A model generated the notes under the pieces. The model was given only the letters and a program-made list of their open reading frames with translations. It made no database searches and was not told where the DNA came from. Positions 1 to 7,470 of a stretch of 27,174 nt of DNA are shown here, piece after piece; positions within the stretch are counted from its first letter, which is position 1; each line of letters opens with the position of its first letter. Position numbers and translations under genes: made by a program. This stretch comes from Clostridiales bacterium. GTDB taxonomy: Bacteria > Bacillota > Clostridia > TANB77 > CAG-508. The stretch is taken from the NCBI GenBank assembly GCA_019419955.1, contig JAHZIB010000019.1, positions 1 to 27,174 on the forward strand, read 5' to 3'.

Positions 1-50
1 TATATTTTCTTAAAATTTCCTTTCTATTTCTTCCCCAGATTATTTAACTC

Positions 51-575
51 ATATTAAAATCTTAACAGCACTAATCCTTAATATGAAGATATTTTTGACC
101 TTACTTTTCTTTTTCGTATATTTTGTGCCAGTTCAAAAGTCTCTTTTGAAATAATTGCTTCATGATGATTTTCAAATATAAAATGTTCTTCCTCTGGAAG
201 TTTTATTGCTTTACCTCGTATAGAAATTGTTTGAGTCCTTAAGTTATCTATATGTACATCATTGTTTAAGATATTACTTATATATGTAGACCAAATAATC
301 CTCTTTGCCAGTTACAAATATACCTACCTTGTACTTTTGTTTCTTATATTTCTCAATTAGTTCTTTTGTTTCTTGTTTTTCTAATTCGTCCTCTGCCAAA
401 TAAATTTACACATAATTATAGCTTAGCACTTCTGAAATTTTACATTGCATTATTCTTAGGCTCCTCCTTCATAATATTTCTAATAAATGTTATTCACAAT
501 AGAAGTTGTCCTAGACATCTCTATTCATATAAGACCAAGATATGTTATGAAATTTTCTCATTTTTTGCAAAAAAT
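51..575 (-). pseudogene. Decayed second copy of the serine recombinase locus
   Basis: Two blocks match the intact locus on the same strand. Bases about 91-292 match about 4769-4985, the middle of the recombinase. Bases about 299-575 match about 5791-6050, the small upstream gene and its leader. They are joined near 293-300, so about 800 bp between them has been deleted. The copy of the small gene would start at 444 with its own GGAGGAG ribosome site, but carries an in-frame TAA at codon 15, and the recombinase part lacks its catalytic N-terminus and its C-terminus. Nothing here can make a working protein. Bases 1-50 show no recognisable feature. Confidence 0.85.
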
Positions 576-615
576 AAAAAGACATTAATAATATATTAAC
601 ATCTTTTTATTTTTT
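573..615 (-). terminator. Intrinsic terminator after the pyrophosphatase gene
   Basis: A 10-bp perfect stem (573-582 with 602-611) encloses an AT-rich, partly self-pairing loop. On the minus strand it starts a few bases after the stop at 621 and is followed by a run of six T. It has T-rich flanks on both strands and may work in both directions. Confidence 0.6.
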
Positions 616-620
616 CACTT

Positions 621-965
621 TTATTTTTCATTAATTATTATGCTTTCAAAAAATCTTTCTTGAAATTCAGTTAGTGCTCTTATTGCATCATTTGAGTACT
701 CTTTTCCTTCTGGAACTATAACTAATTTATCATCATTATCATTAGTCCTATGAATTACCGCTATACACTTTCCTTTAAATGTATCAAGAGGTTCAAAAGC
801 TCCTAATACATAGCAATCAAGTTCAGCCCCATCACCGCTAATAGTATTTGGTGCATATCCATAATTAATTGGATATATAAATCCATGTTTCGGATGTTTA
901 GATCCCATTGGTCTATCCATTTTCACTTCTACTAATTTACCAATATATGTGTTTGAATTTACCAT
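621..965 (-). CDS. Short family I-like inorganic pyrophosphatase
   Basis: Predicted to hydrolyse pyrophosphate in the cytoplasm. The 114-residue protein has family I hallmarks: SKHPKHGF, then YPINYGY, then DGAELD, and NDNDDKL followed by VPEG. It is much shorter than the E. coli enzyme (about 175 residues). It lacks the C-terminal region that holds the Tyr-Lys pair near 141-142, and the middle Asp of the usual DGDPVD metal motif is Ala. I chose the second ATG (965) because AGAGGTG sits 5-6 bases before it and overlaps the upstream ATG at 980. Short proteins of this type are commonly annotated as inorganic diphosphatases in Clostridia. The family is clear; the exact substrate is inferred. Confidence 0.75.
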   Translation of the reverse strand: MVNSNTYIGKLVEVKMDRPMGSKHPKHGFIYPINYGYAPNTISGDGAELDCYVLGAFEPLDTFKGKCIAVIHRTNDNDDKLVIVPEGKEYSNDAIRALTEFQERFFESIIINEK

Positions 966-1033
966 AATTTCACCTCTCATTAAACCTATAATTATTAAGA
1001 ATTTATTTACTTTCTTAAAACATTTTACAATTA

Positions 1034-1658
1034 TTATTTTATTTGTTCTAGATCTACTAACTCATTTTTCTTAAATGTCATTTTTAATAAACAAGGCGAT
1101 GTTATATCTAAAACTGTATCCTTATATACTAACTTAACATCTTCATTTACTTTACACCAATTTAGTAAAAAGAATTTTATAGAGCCTCCGATGAGTTACA
1201 ACTGCGATTCTCTTTCCCTCATATTCTTTTAAGATTCTACCAAAGAATTCAGTCATTCTTTGCCTTGTATTTTCTGCACTTTCTCCATCAGAAGTTTTAA
1301 AATTTCTATCCAATAATTGTTCTTGCGAGGGATCTTTTGTACTTTTATCCTTCATAAATTCTCCTAGCTCTTTTAAATTTCCTAGTTTTCTTTCACTTAA
1401 ACTAATATCTAAATTAATAGGTAAATTATTATTATTCGCAATATATTTTGCAGTAGCTTTTGCTCTTGTATAACTACTTGACCAAATAACATCAATATTA
1501 TTCAATTCAGTATTTTCGCTTAATTTTTTAGATTGTTCTTCACCGTATACAGATAATATTTCTTTTTCATTTATCATCTGAGAATCTTCATTTGTATTTC
1601 TGATTCCATTCTCATCAATAGTTTCAGCATGTCTAATTAAATAAACTATAGTATCCAT
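1034..1658 (-). CDS. Histidine phosphatase (phosphoglycerate mutase-like), needs +1 shift at CGG
   Basis: A cytoplasmic phosphatase of the histidine phosphatase superfamily, substrate unknown. The catalytic RHAET (Arg9-His10) is near the N-terminus and the second catalytic histidine is in VVTH. Read straight, the frame ends after 168 residues in a tail that does not fit the family (THRRLYKILF). Skipping the C at 1190, first base of CGG 1188-1190, restores THGGSIKFFLLNW and continues to a stop at 1034, giving 207 residues, a normal length. The second Gly-containing segment is the conserved one expected after the catalytic His. There is no ribosome site that would start the downstream part separately. 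Either translation shifts +1 at CGG, or this is a one-base mutation or sequencing error; three other genes share the pattern. Confidence 0.8.
1188..1190 (-). other. In-frame CGG at +1 frameshift site 1 (histidine phosphatase)
   Basis: Sense strand reads ACT CAT C GGA GGC TCT. Codon 157 is CGG in the starting frame. Dropping its C gives His-Gly-Gly-Ser, the family motif. Without a shift a TAA follows 12 codons later. Confidence 0.75.
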
Positions 1659-1740
1659 ATCTTTAAATAACTCCTCTTCTTATTTTTATATTTAATATTA
1701 TATCAGTAAGCCATAATATTTACAACATTCAAAGTAATTT

Positions 1741-2142
1741 TTACCAAAATTTGTTTAATCCATTTTTCAAATTATTTTTTCGCCATTCTTTTTTTAATTC
1801 ATTTTCTTCTCTTTCATCAACATGTTCTTGCTCAATGTCTATCAAATATACTTTATTTTCAAATTTTGCTTTTTTATTATTTTTTATTTCTCTAGCTTTC
1901 TCAACATCTTCTAATGAAATTTTTCTTAATTTTATTATTGCACTAATAACTTCCATTAAATCTGCAAGTTCTTCCACAGAATGTTCCTCTATAAATTCAT
2001 GAGCTTCTTCAAATAACTTTTTATCTAGTTCTTGCAAATATTCATCATCATTTAAGATTTTATAATTTGCTTTTCTACCTTTCATCTTATTAATTTCTTC
2101 TGGTATTTTATCTCTAACTAATTTATTATAAACATATTTCAT
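1741..2142 (-). CDS. MazG-like nucleoside triphosphate pyrophosphohydrolase
   Basis: An all-helical NTP pyrophosphatase of the kind related to phosphoribosyl-ATP pyrophosphohydrolase, which cleaves NTPs to NMP and pyrophosphate and often cleans up damaged nucleotides. The N-terminal NKLVRDKIPEEI is the signature of this group. The acidic metal-binding residues are in KLFEEAHEFIEE and VEELADLMEV. The body ends near KKAKFENKVYLI; about 30 further charged residues (EQEHVDEREE onward) are more than the group usually has. GGAGTGG lies upstream of the ATG. It sits with two other phosphate-releasing enzymes, but 80-bp gaps mean co-transcription is only likely. Confidence 0.75.
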   Translation of the reverse strand: MKYVYNKLVRDKIPEEINKMKGRKANYKILNDDEYLQELDKKLFEEAHEFIEEHSVEELADLMEVISAIIKLRKISLEDVEKAREIKNNKKAKFENKVYLIDIEQEHVDEREENELKKEWRKNNLKNGLNKFW

Positions 2143-2164
2143 ACTACCACTCCAATTTTTCTAT

Positions 2165-2430
2165 ATTATAGAACATCTGTTTTTTGTTTGTCAATAGTTT
2201 TTATGATTTTAATTTTATATCTAGTATGTTTAATTACAATTTGCATATAAGCTTGTCCTATCAAATTTGCTATAATCTCTTCAATTTTTCAATCCGCAAT
2301 TATCTTTATTATATATTTTATCTTTATTTATTATATCTTTAACATTTTTATTAATAGGTATAATTTTTCTTAATGCTATTTCTTTTGAATTTTGTTTATA
2401 TACAATTTTAATTTTTACATATCCTTTTTT
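2165..2430 (-). pseudogene. Possible decayed coding fragment
   Basis: Within the 409-bp gap after the MazG-like gene, minus-strand translation gives a stretch resembling a real protein (KIVYKQNSKEIALRKIIPI) ending in a stop near 2284, followed in another frame by EEIIANLIGQAYMQIVIK ending near 2169. There is no start codon with a ribosome site. The first stretch faintly recalls a WYL domain (Tyr...Arg-x-Ile-x-Pro), but this is too weak to name. Confidence 0.3.
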
Positions 2431-2495
2431 CTTTAATGAATTGATTCATCCAAAGATCATGACTTTATGGGGGTGAAATTTTTAAATGTGGGGAG

Positions 2496-2552
2496 TTATA
2501 TTAATTTTTTAATATCTACTTTTAAATCAAATTTTAAAGTTTTAAAATCCAT
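2496..2552 (-). pseudogene. C-terminal relic of a serine recombinase
   Basis: Bases 2496-2536 are identical over 41 bp to 4110-4150, the 3' end of the intact recombinase gene. Translation gives KFDLKVDIKKLI and stop, the same C-terminus. The relic begins exactly where the ATPase gene ends, so the ATPase lies between two copies of the recombinase tail. Confidence 0.75.
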
Positions 2553-3850
2553 TATATAAATTTATTTAAAAATTCAATTAAAAATAATGGAATATTCAAT
2601 ATTTTGCCATCTCTAGCAAAGTTATTCATAGAAAGTCTTATTGATAATTCATTATTATTTTTTTCATTATATCGTGTTAAACTAATATTATTAGTTGATT
2701 TATTTGCTTTTACCTCAATAGGAATAACTTTATTTTTATGCTGAATTACGAAATCTATTTCATGCCTATTAAATGTATAATAATTTGGAACACTATCAAA
2801 TATAGAACATAGCATATTCAGCACGAAATTTTCCGTAAACGCTCCTTTAAATTCTTCAAATAGTTTATCTCCTTCAATCACAATTCTACTATCTAAATTA
2901 GCCATTTTTCTAAGTAAACCAACATCATTTATATAAATTTTAAATGCACTTAAATCATTGTATGCTTTTAATGGAAAATCTGTTTTGGTTAAATTATATA
3001 CTTTATAAATTAGATTAGCATCATTTAACCAATTTAAAGCTGATTCATATTCTCTTGCTCTTGCACCTTCTTTAATTGTTTGATAAAGAAATTTTTTATT
3101 TTCTTTTGCAAGTTGAGAAGGTATATTGTTCCAAATTAAAGAAATCTTGTTTGCTTCATTATTACTAGTATGTTTTGAAAAATCGCTTTCATAAGCTTTT
3201 AAAATATTTTCCTGGATACTATTTAATAGTTCAATATTTTTTTCTTCTGTCCAAATTTTTACTGCTTCTGGCATACCACCAATTATGAAATAAGCTTTTA
3301 ACTTTTCCTCTAGTTGATTAAAAAATATATTTGGAATTGCTTCTACTTTTTCTATGGTTTTCATATATTCAACTAAATTTTCGCAATTATCTGCAATTAA
3401 AAATTCAGTAAATGTCATCGGATACATATTTAAGAAGTCAACCTTTCCAACTGGAAAAGATGTATGTGACAATCTTATTCCTAATAAGCTACCTGCACAA
3501 GCAATATGATATTCATTTGCTTCTTCTTGAAAATATTTTAAACTATTTAATGCATTTGAGCATTCTTGAATTTCATCAAAAATTATTAGTGTTTTTCCAG
3601 GAATTATAGCTCTTCCATATATAAATGACAATTGTTCTAAAATCCTCTTTGGATCTTTGGTATTGCTAAATAAGTTATATAAATCTTCATCATGATCGAA
3701 GTTAAAGTATGCCACCCCTTCATAATTTTCTTCGCCAAATTGTTTTAAAATATACGTCTTTCCAATTTGTCTTGCACCTTTTAAAATTAGTGGTTTTCTA
3801 TATTTACTTTCTTTCCATTTTATTAATTCTTTTAAAATAAACCTTTTCAA
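2552..3850 (-). CDS. AAA ATPase of the DUF4143 type
   Basis: A P-loop ATPase with a nuclease-fold-like C-terminal domain, common in bacterial and archaeal genomes and of unclear role. Counting from the ATG at 3859, Walker A is GARQIGKT (28-35) and Walker B is LIIFDEIQE near 92-100. The C-terminal part has HEIDFVIQHKNKVIPIEVKA, the Asp...Glu-x-Lys pattern of restriction-endonuclease-like folds. AGGAG touches the ATG at 3859, which is too close, but is 9 bases before an in-frame TTG at 3850, so TTG is the likelier start (432 residues). The gene stands alone with its own promoter and is flanked by recombinase sequence, so it probably arrived with mobile DNA. Confidence 0.85.
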   Translation of the reverse strand: MKRFILKELIKWKESKYRKPLILKGARQIGKTYILKQFGEENYEGVAYFNFDHDEDLYNLFSNTKDPKRILEQLSFIYGRAIIPGKTLIIFDEIQECSNALNSLKYFQEEANEYHIACAGSLLGIRLSHTSFPVGKVDFLNMYPMTFTEFLIADNCENLVEYMKTIEKVEAIPNIFFNQLEEKLKAYFIIGGMPEAVKIWTEEKNIELLNSIQENILKAYESDFSKHTSNNEANKISLIWNNIPSQLAKENKKFLYQTIKEGARAREYESALNWLNDANLIYKVYNLTKTDFPLKAYNDLSAFKIYINDVGLLRKMANLDSRIVIEGDKLFEEFKGAFTENFVLNMLCSIFDSVPNYYTFNRHEIDFVIQHKNKVIPIEVKANKSTNNISLTRYNEKNNNELSIRLSMNNFARDGKILNIPLFLIEFLNKFI

Positions 3851-3891
3851 AACAATCATCTCCTATAACTAGTATATGTTAATTTATACTA

Positions 3892-3920
3892 ATTATACAT
3901 CTAAAATCACGTTTTTGCAA
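3892..3920 (-). promoter_or_regulatory. Sigma-A type promoter of the ATPase gene
   Basis: On the minus strand TTGCAA (3915-3920) is followed after 17 bp by a perfect TATAAT (3892-3897), placing the transcript start near 3885, about 35 bases before the coding start. Confidence 0.6.
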
Positions 3921-3983
3921 ATATTTTTGTATAATATATCACATTTTTGTAAGTACTTTTATAAGATTTATCACATTTTTGTA
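3906..3983. repeat. Three 14-15-bp direct repeats with 32-bp period
   Basis: TATCACATTTTTGTA occurs exactly at 3937-3951 and 3969-3983. A third, imperfect unit (ATCACGTTTTTGCA) starts at 3906. The ATCAC starts lie at 3906, 3938 and 3970, exactly 32 bp apart, about three helical turns. The first unit overlaps the -35 box of the ATPase promoter, so an operator is a reasonable guess. The rest of 3984-4109 is AT-rich with nothing I can name. Confidence 0.55.
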
Positions 3984-4109
3984 TTTTTAAAAATTTCTCA
4001 TATTTTCATAAACAAAGCATAATTTTTTTCTACACTTTTTCAGAGAACATTTTTACATTTAATACATTTTTTCAAAGGACTTTTTGGTGAAATAACATAT
4101 TTTATTAGT

Positions 4110-5688
4110 TTATATTAATTTTTTAATATCTACTTTTAAATCAAATTTTACGGTCTTATCACTATAAATCCATATCATATCTATTATATTTTCTAAAACA
4201 CATCTGCTAGGAACTTCTGATGTTATAATCTCTTCAAAATATTCCATTGCAGTTTTTAGTTTTTTTATTTTTTCTTTTGAAATTTCCAGTTCTGATTTAT
4301 TTAGAATTCCTTGCAATTTTTCTATTTTATCTGTCTTTTCTACTTCTAATTCTTTATATGATTTTTCTATCATCTGTTTTTGATACTCATTTATATTACT
4401 TGTTAAATCTTTTATTTTCTGATTTAATAACACTTTATATTCTGCTCTTAATGTTTCAATTTCAAACTTAATTTTTTCTTTATCAGTTTGTTCTCTATTA
4501 GTTTTAACCTCAATTTCTATTTTATTTATTTCTTCTTGATACTTTTGTTTGGTAAATTTTAGAAATTCTTTCAAATGAATAATTATATCACTTTCCTTTA
4601 TTTCATGACATTTGCATCTTGCTTTTCCATAAGTTCTATACTGTGAACATTCATATCCTTTCTGCTTTTGTTTTCTATTCATTGTAATCCCACTTACTCC
4701 TAAGCCACAGTCACCACATCTAATTAAACCAGAAAAGGCATAATTCCTTTTTCTAGTTCCTGATGTAGATTTTGATCTTGCTTTTCTTTTTCGTATATTT
4801 TGTGTAAATTCAAAAGTTTCTTTTGAAATAATTGCTTCATGATGATTTTCAAATACAAAATGTTCTTCTTCAGGAAGTTTTATTGCTCTACCTCTTATAG
4901 AAACAGTTTTCTTTTTATGAGTTCTTAAAGCCCCTGTATATACATCATTGTTTAGAATATTACTTATCATATATGTAGACCATAACTCTTGTACAGGATG
5001 TTTATATATTCTCCCTCTTTCTAAATGTTTTTGCCTATAATATACTGATGGAGTAGGATAATTATATTTACTATTTAAAATATCACAAATCTTTTTTCTG
5101 CCTAATCCTTCGTAGGCATATAATTTGTATATTAATTCTATAACTGGTCTAATTTCTTCATCTACATATAGTTTTGTAGCATCTTCTTTATCTTTTACAT
5201 AGCCATAATAATTACCCATTACTAACCTGCCAGTCTTTTGTTTAGAAAACATATGGTCTCTTGTTTTTCTTGAACAGTCTTTTACATATCTTTCATTAAA
5301 CCAAGTTGTAATTCCAATTGTGTCATCTCTATCGTTTAAAACATCATAGGTTCCACCCATTTCAGAAACTAAAATTAAATTTTTCTGCATATTTTTGAAT
5401 TCATCAATAAGTACCAAAACTTTTCCATTGTTTCTTCCTATTCTTGATAGGTCTTTTGCTATAACTACATCTATATTACCTCCCTTTACTTTTTCTATCA
5501 TCTTTGTAAATTCAGGTCTATTAAAGGTATATCCCGAAACATTGTCGTCTATATAGATGTCTTTATCTTGGATAATCCAATTACGAGAAGATGCATATTC
5601 TTTAATAATTCTTTTTTGTTCCTCTATGCTCGAATAATTTTCTTTATCTTCATCTCTAGACAATCTACAATATCCGTGCAACTGTCAT
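4110..5688 (-). CDS. Large serine recombinase, needs +1 shift at CGG near its start
   Basis: A site-specific recombinase of the large serine type that integrates or excises mobile DNA. Resolvase catalytic domain: YCRLSRD with the nucleophile Ser10, then DDNVSGYTFNRPEF and the AKDLSRIGRN segment. A recombinase domain follows, a zinc ribbon (CGDCG...YECSQ...RCKC) near 320-370, a coiled coil near 380-470, and a short C-terminal tail. The AGGAGG at 5693-5698 precedes ATG 5688, but that frame meets a stop after seven codons. Skipping the C at 5676 in CGG 5674-5676 gives MTVAGYCRLSRD and an open frame of 525 residues. The only in-frame alternative start is a TTG at 5681, 11 bases from the ribosome site. 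A decayed relative lies at 51-575 and a tail relic at 2496. Confidence 0.88.
5674..5676 (-). other. In-frame CGG at +1 frameshift site 2 (serine recombinase)
   Basis: Sense strand reads ATG ACA GTT GCA C GGA TAT TGT. CGG is codon 5 from the ATG; dropping its C joins Met-Thr-Val-Ala to Gly-Tyr-Cys-Arg. Unshifted, TAG follows two codons later. A TTG start at 5681 would avoid the need for a shift, so this case is less certain than the others. Confidence 0.6.
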
Positions 5689-5725
5689 TTTTCCTCCTTT
5701 TGACTGATATTGCTCTTGATCTATA

Positions 5726-5941
5726 TTAGCATACATTGTCTGATAATTCCACTTGTTTTGTAACTATTTTTTTAAGAACTTCGGGATAGTTCTCTTGACC
5801 TTCTACAAATATTCCTAACTTGTATTTTTGTTTTTTATATTGCTCAATTAGTTCTTTTGTTTTTTGTTCTTCTAATTCCTCCTTTGTCAAATAAATTTGC
5901 ACATAAGTATATGTTTGGGCTTCTGAAATTTTACATTTCAT
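5726..5941 (-). CDS. Small recombinase-associated protein
   Basis: A 71-residue charged, mostly helical protein (TKEELEEQKTKELIEQYKKQ, then KLGIFVEGQENYPEVLKKI) with no signal or membrane segment. I do not recognise a named family. It ends 37 bases before the recombinase ATG and has AAGGAG upstream, so the two form an operon. A decayed copy accompanies the decayed recombinase at 300-444, which shows the pair moves or duplicates as a unit. A role as accessory or regulator of the recombinase is inference from that linkage alone. Confidence 0.65.
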   Translation of the reverse strand: MKCKISEAQTYTYVQIYLTKEELEEQKTKELIEQYKKQKYKLGIFVEGQENYPEVLKKIVTKQVELSDNVC

Positions 5942-6186
5942 TATTTTTTAGACTCCTTCATAACATTTCTAATAAATGTTATTCACAATAGAGCTTGTCT
6001 TAGACATCTCTATTTATATAAGTCCAAAAGATTATGAAATTTTCTCATTTTTGAGAAAAAAATTAAATAATTGTAGAAAAAACTCTAAACATGACAATAA
6101 AAATATTTACTTAGAATAAGTATAATATCATCTTCTTTAAAATTATTATTAATATTAAGATCTAACAGCAATATTTTTTAGTCATC
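5942..6186. other. Leader of the recombinase operon, then AT-rich spacer
   Basis: Bases 5942-6050 match 446-575, the leader of the decayed copy, so this stretch belongs to the recombinase unit. Bases 6061-6186 show no gene or clear signal. Confidence 0.5.
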
Positions 6187-6225
6187 AAAAAACAAGAAGA
6201 ACTCTATTTAGAATCCTCCTTGTTT
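6187..6225 (-). terminator. Intrinsic terminator downstream of the RdgB-like gene
   Basis: A 10-bp stem with one G-T pair (6190-6199 with 6216-6225) is followed on the minus strand by six T. It lies about 120 bases past the stop at 6343, with a relic coding stretch between. Confidence 0.65.
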
Positions 6226-6242
6226 AGAATCACATATTATAA

Positions 6243-6342
6243 TTAGTTACTTACTGACTTAATCTTGACGAAAATTTCATTGCCGTTAACAGTATATTTG
6301 CCTTCATCACCAGCTCTTTTACCGATATTATAATAAAAAGCA
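6243..6342 (-). pseudogene. Orphan C-terminal coding fragment after the RdgB-like gene
   Basis: The minus strand reads GKRAGDEGKYTVNGNEIF and continues to IKSVSN and a stop at 6243, composition typical of a real protein end, with the terminator just beyond. It has no start codon. Relative to the RdgB frame it is +1, and a CGG (6322-6324) lies in the RdgB frame at the join, but stops precede that CGG, so it cannot simply be a readthrough tail. I do not recognise the protein. Confidence 0.4.
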
Positions 6343-6930
6343 TTATTGCTTTTTAACTAAATAATTTTCTTTATACCATCTTGCAAATTGATCTTTTGCA
6401 TCTCCCCAGAATGTTGCTTCTCTTGCATAATCAATCTCTCTTAATTCACTTAAAGTCTTGCTTTCACCGTCAGGTATATAAAATTTATCATGCCAACGTC
6501 CTCTAGTTCCTTTTGCTTCATATGCAATTGTTCCAGTTCCTCCACCAGAAAATACAATAGCTTTTTTCCCTGGCTCACAGAAAGCAAAACAATGTTCTAA
6601 TCTTGCTTTTCTGTTTTTTTCATTTTTAAATAATTCTAAAAATTTTTCTACTCCAATTTGTTTGTCAAAGCAATGATTATATGGACCTGGTAAGCCACCT
6701 AATGCTTCAATGTATAATCCACTATCAGATTTTAATACTGCTTTGCCTAATTTATTTGCAGCATATTCAGCACTAAAAGCTGCTACCTCTCTACAAGTTT
6801 CTGCTTGTATTTCTAATATCTCGAAATTTGGATTAACAATCTCTAAGTTAAAGCCGTATTTTTGTCCAAAAAACTCATTAGCTTCATTAACTTTATTTGG
6901 ATTAGTTGTTAAATAAATTAATTTTTCCAT
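6343..6930 (-). CDS. RdgB/HAM1-type non-canonical purine NTP pyrophosphatase
   Basis: Predicted to hydrolyse ITP, XTP and their deoxy forms to the monophosphates, keeping damaged purines out of DNA and RNA. The 195-residue protein begins with the typical TTNPNKVNEAN substrate loop, followed by the SDSGLYIEALGGLPGPYN segment holding the catalytic Asp, and GGGTGTIAYEAKGTRG later. The length is normal for the family. AAAGGAA precedes the ATG. Sequence detail (CFAFCEPG, LREIDYAREATFWGD) suggests a divergent branch. It is a single gene with its own terminator. Confidence 0.8.
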   Translation of the reverse strand: MEKLIYLTTNPNKVNEANEFFGQKYGFNLEIVNPNFEILEIQAETCREVAAFSAEYAANKLGKAVLKSDSGLYIEALGGLPGPYNHCFDKQIGVEKFLELFKNEKNRKARLEHCFAFCEPGKKAIVFSGGGTGTIAYEAKGTRGRWHDKFYIPDGESKTLSELREIDYAREATFWGDAKDQFARWYKENYLVKKQ

Positions 6931-7057
6931 TTTGTTCCTTTCTACGGTAATATATATTTTCTTATATTATCGATTTTATATAACTCTTTTATAAATAGCA
7001 TATTTATTTTATGTGTTTGACATGCACTTCTAAAATGTAAACTCCCATTCTGGTCAA

Positions 7058-7250
7058 TTATTGGTACCATTGATATATTAGTAAATTACTAATATATGTA
7101 TTTGACATCGTGCAATCATTTTCTTTGCTTAAATATAAAATCATATAATATATTATCTTTTCTTTATCGTTTAAATTCTTGTCGACTAATACCTCATATG
7201 GTATCCATATTCCTTTAAATTCTTTCAATACTCCTTTTTCTTTCTAACCA
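7058..7250 (-). pseudogene. Relic of a replication-initiator or phage replisome-type HTH protein
   Basis: About 55 codons read LKEFKGIWIPYEVLVD, then KNLNDKEKIIYYMILYLSKE, then NDCTMSNTYISNLL before a stop at 7058. The pattern 'I-P-x-E-x-x-x-D-K-x-L-x-x-x-E-K-x-I-Y' followed by a helix-turn-helix is typical of the N-terminus of DnaD-like or replisome-organiser proteins in phages and plasmids. A plausible N-terminus (EQLVRKKKEY) sits in another frame just upstream, and the rest of the protein is absent. The remainder of 6931-7347 shows nothing I can name. Confidence 0.5.
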
Positions 7251-7347
7251 ATTGCTCCACAATCGATTCTGTGCCCTTTAAATATAAAATTAGATTAACT
7301 TATAGATACCAAAAATTCAAACAATATCAGGCTTTTTTATATTTTTA

Positions 7348-7470
7348 GGTTGAAAAAGAATTGTTATTTGGCTAGGCGAGCAAGTTTGAAATCAATGAGA
7401 CGTGCTCATGCACGTTAATTTGATTTCAAACGTAGTCTCAACAACGCCAAATGACAATTATCTTTCAACC
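7348..7470. repeat. Folded intergenic element, copy A
   Basis: The outer arms 7348-7372 and 7446-7470 pair over 25 positions with only two or three mismatches. Inside are the strand TAGGCGAGCAAG, a perfect 11-bp stem (7385-7395 with 7420-7430), a perfect 6-bp hairpin with TCAT loop (7400-7415), then a strand ending CAACAAC. Copies B (20224) and C (22160) share the plan and the GGC...GCC closing with AAA-rich arms, while the inner stems differ in sequence but keep pairing. It abuts the truncated peroxiredoxin. Confidence 0.75.

Noticed and set aside
366..599. Plus-strand open frame of 77 residues at the left edge
   Set aside because: It lies entirely over the decayed recombinase unit and the terminator at 573-615, and reads as antisense of the small partner gene.
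51..6170. Short similarity between 51-70 and 6152-6170 (ATATTAA...TAACAGCA) as attachment sites of the recombinase element
   Set aside because: Only about 20 bp with an indel in very AT-rich DNA, and the recombinase tail relic at 2496 does not fit an element with these ends. Not strong enough to call.
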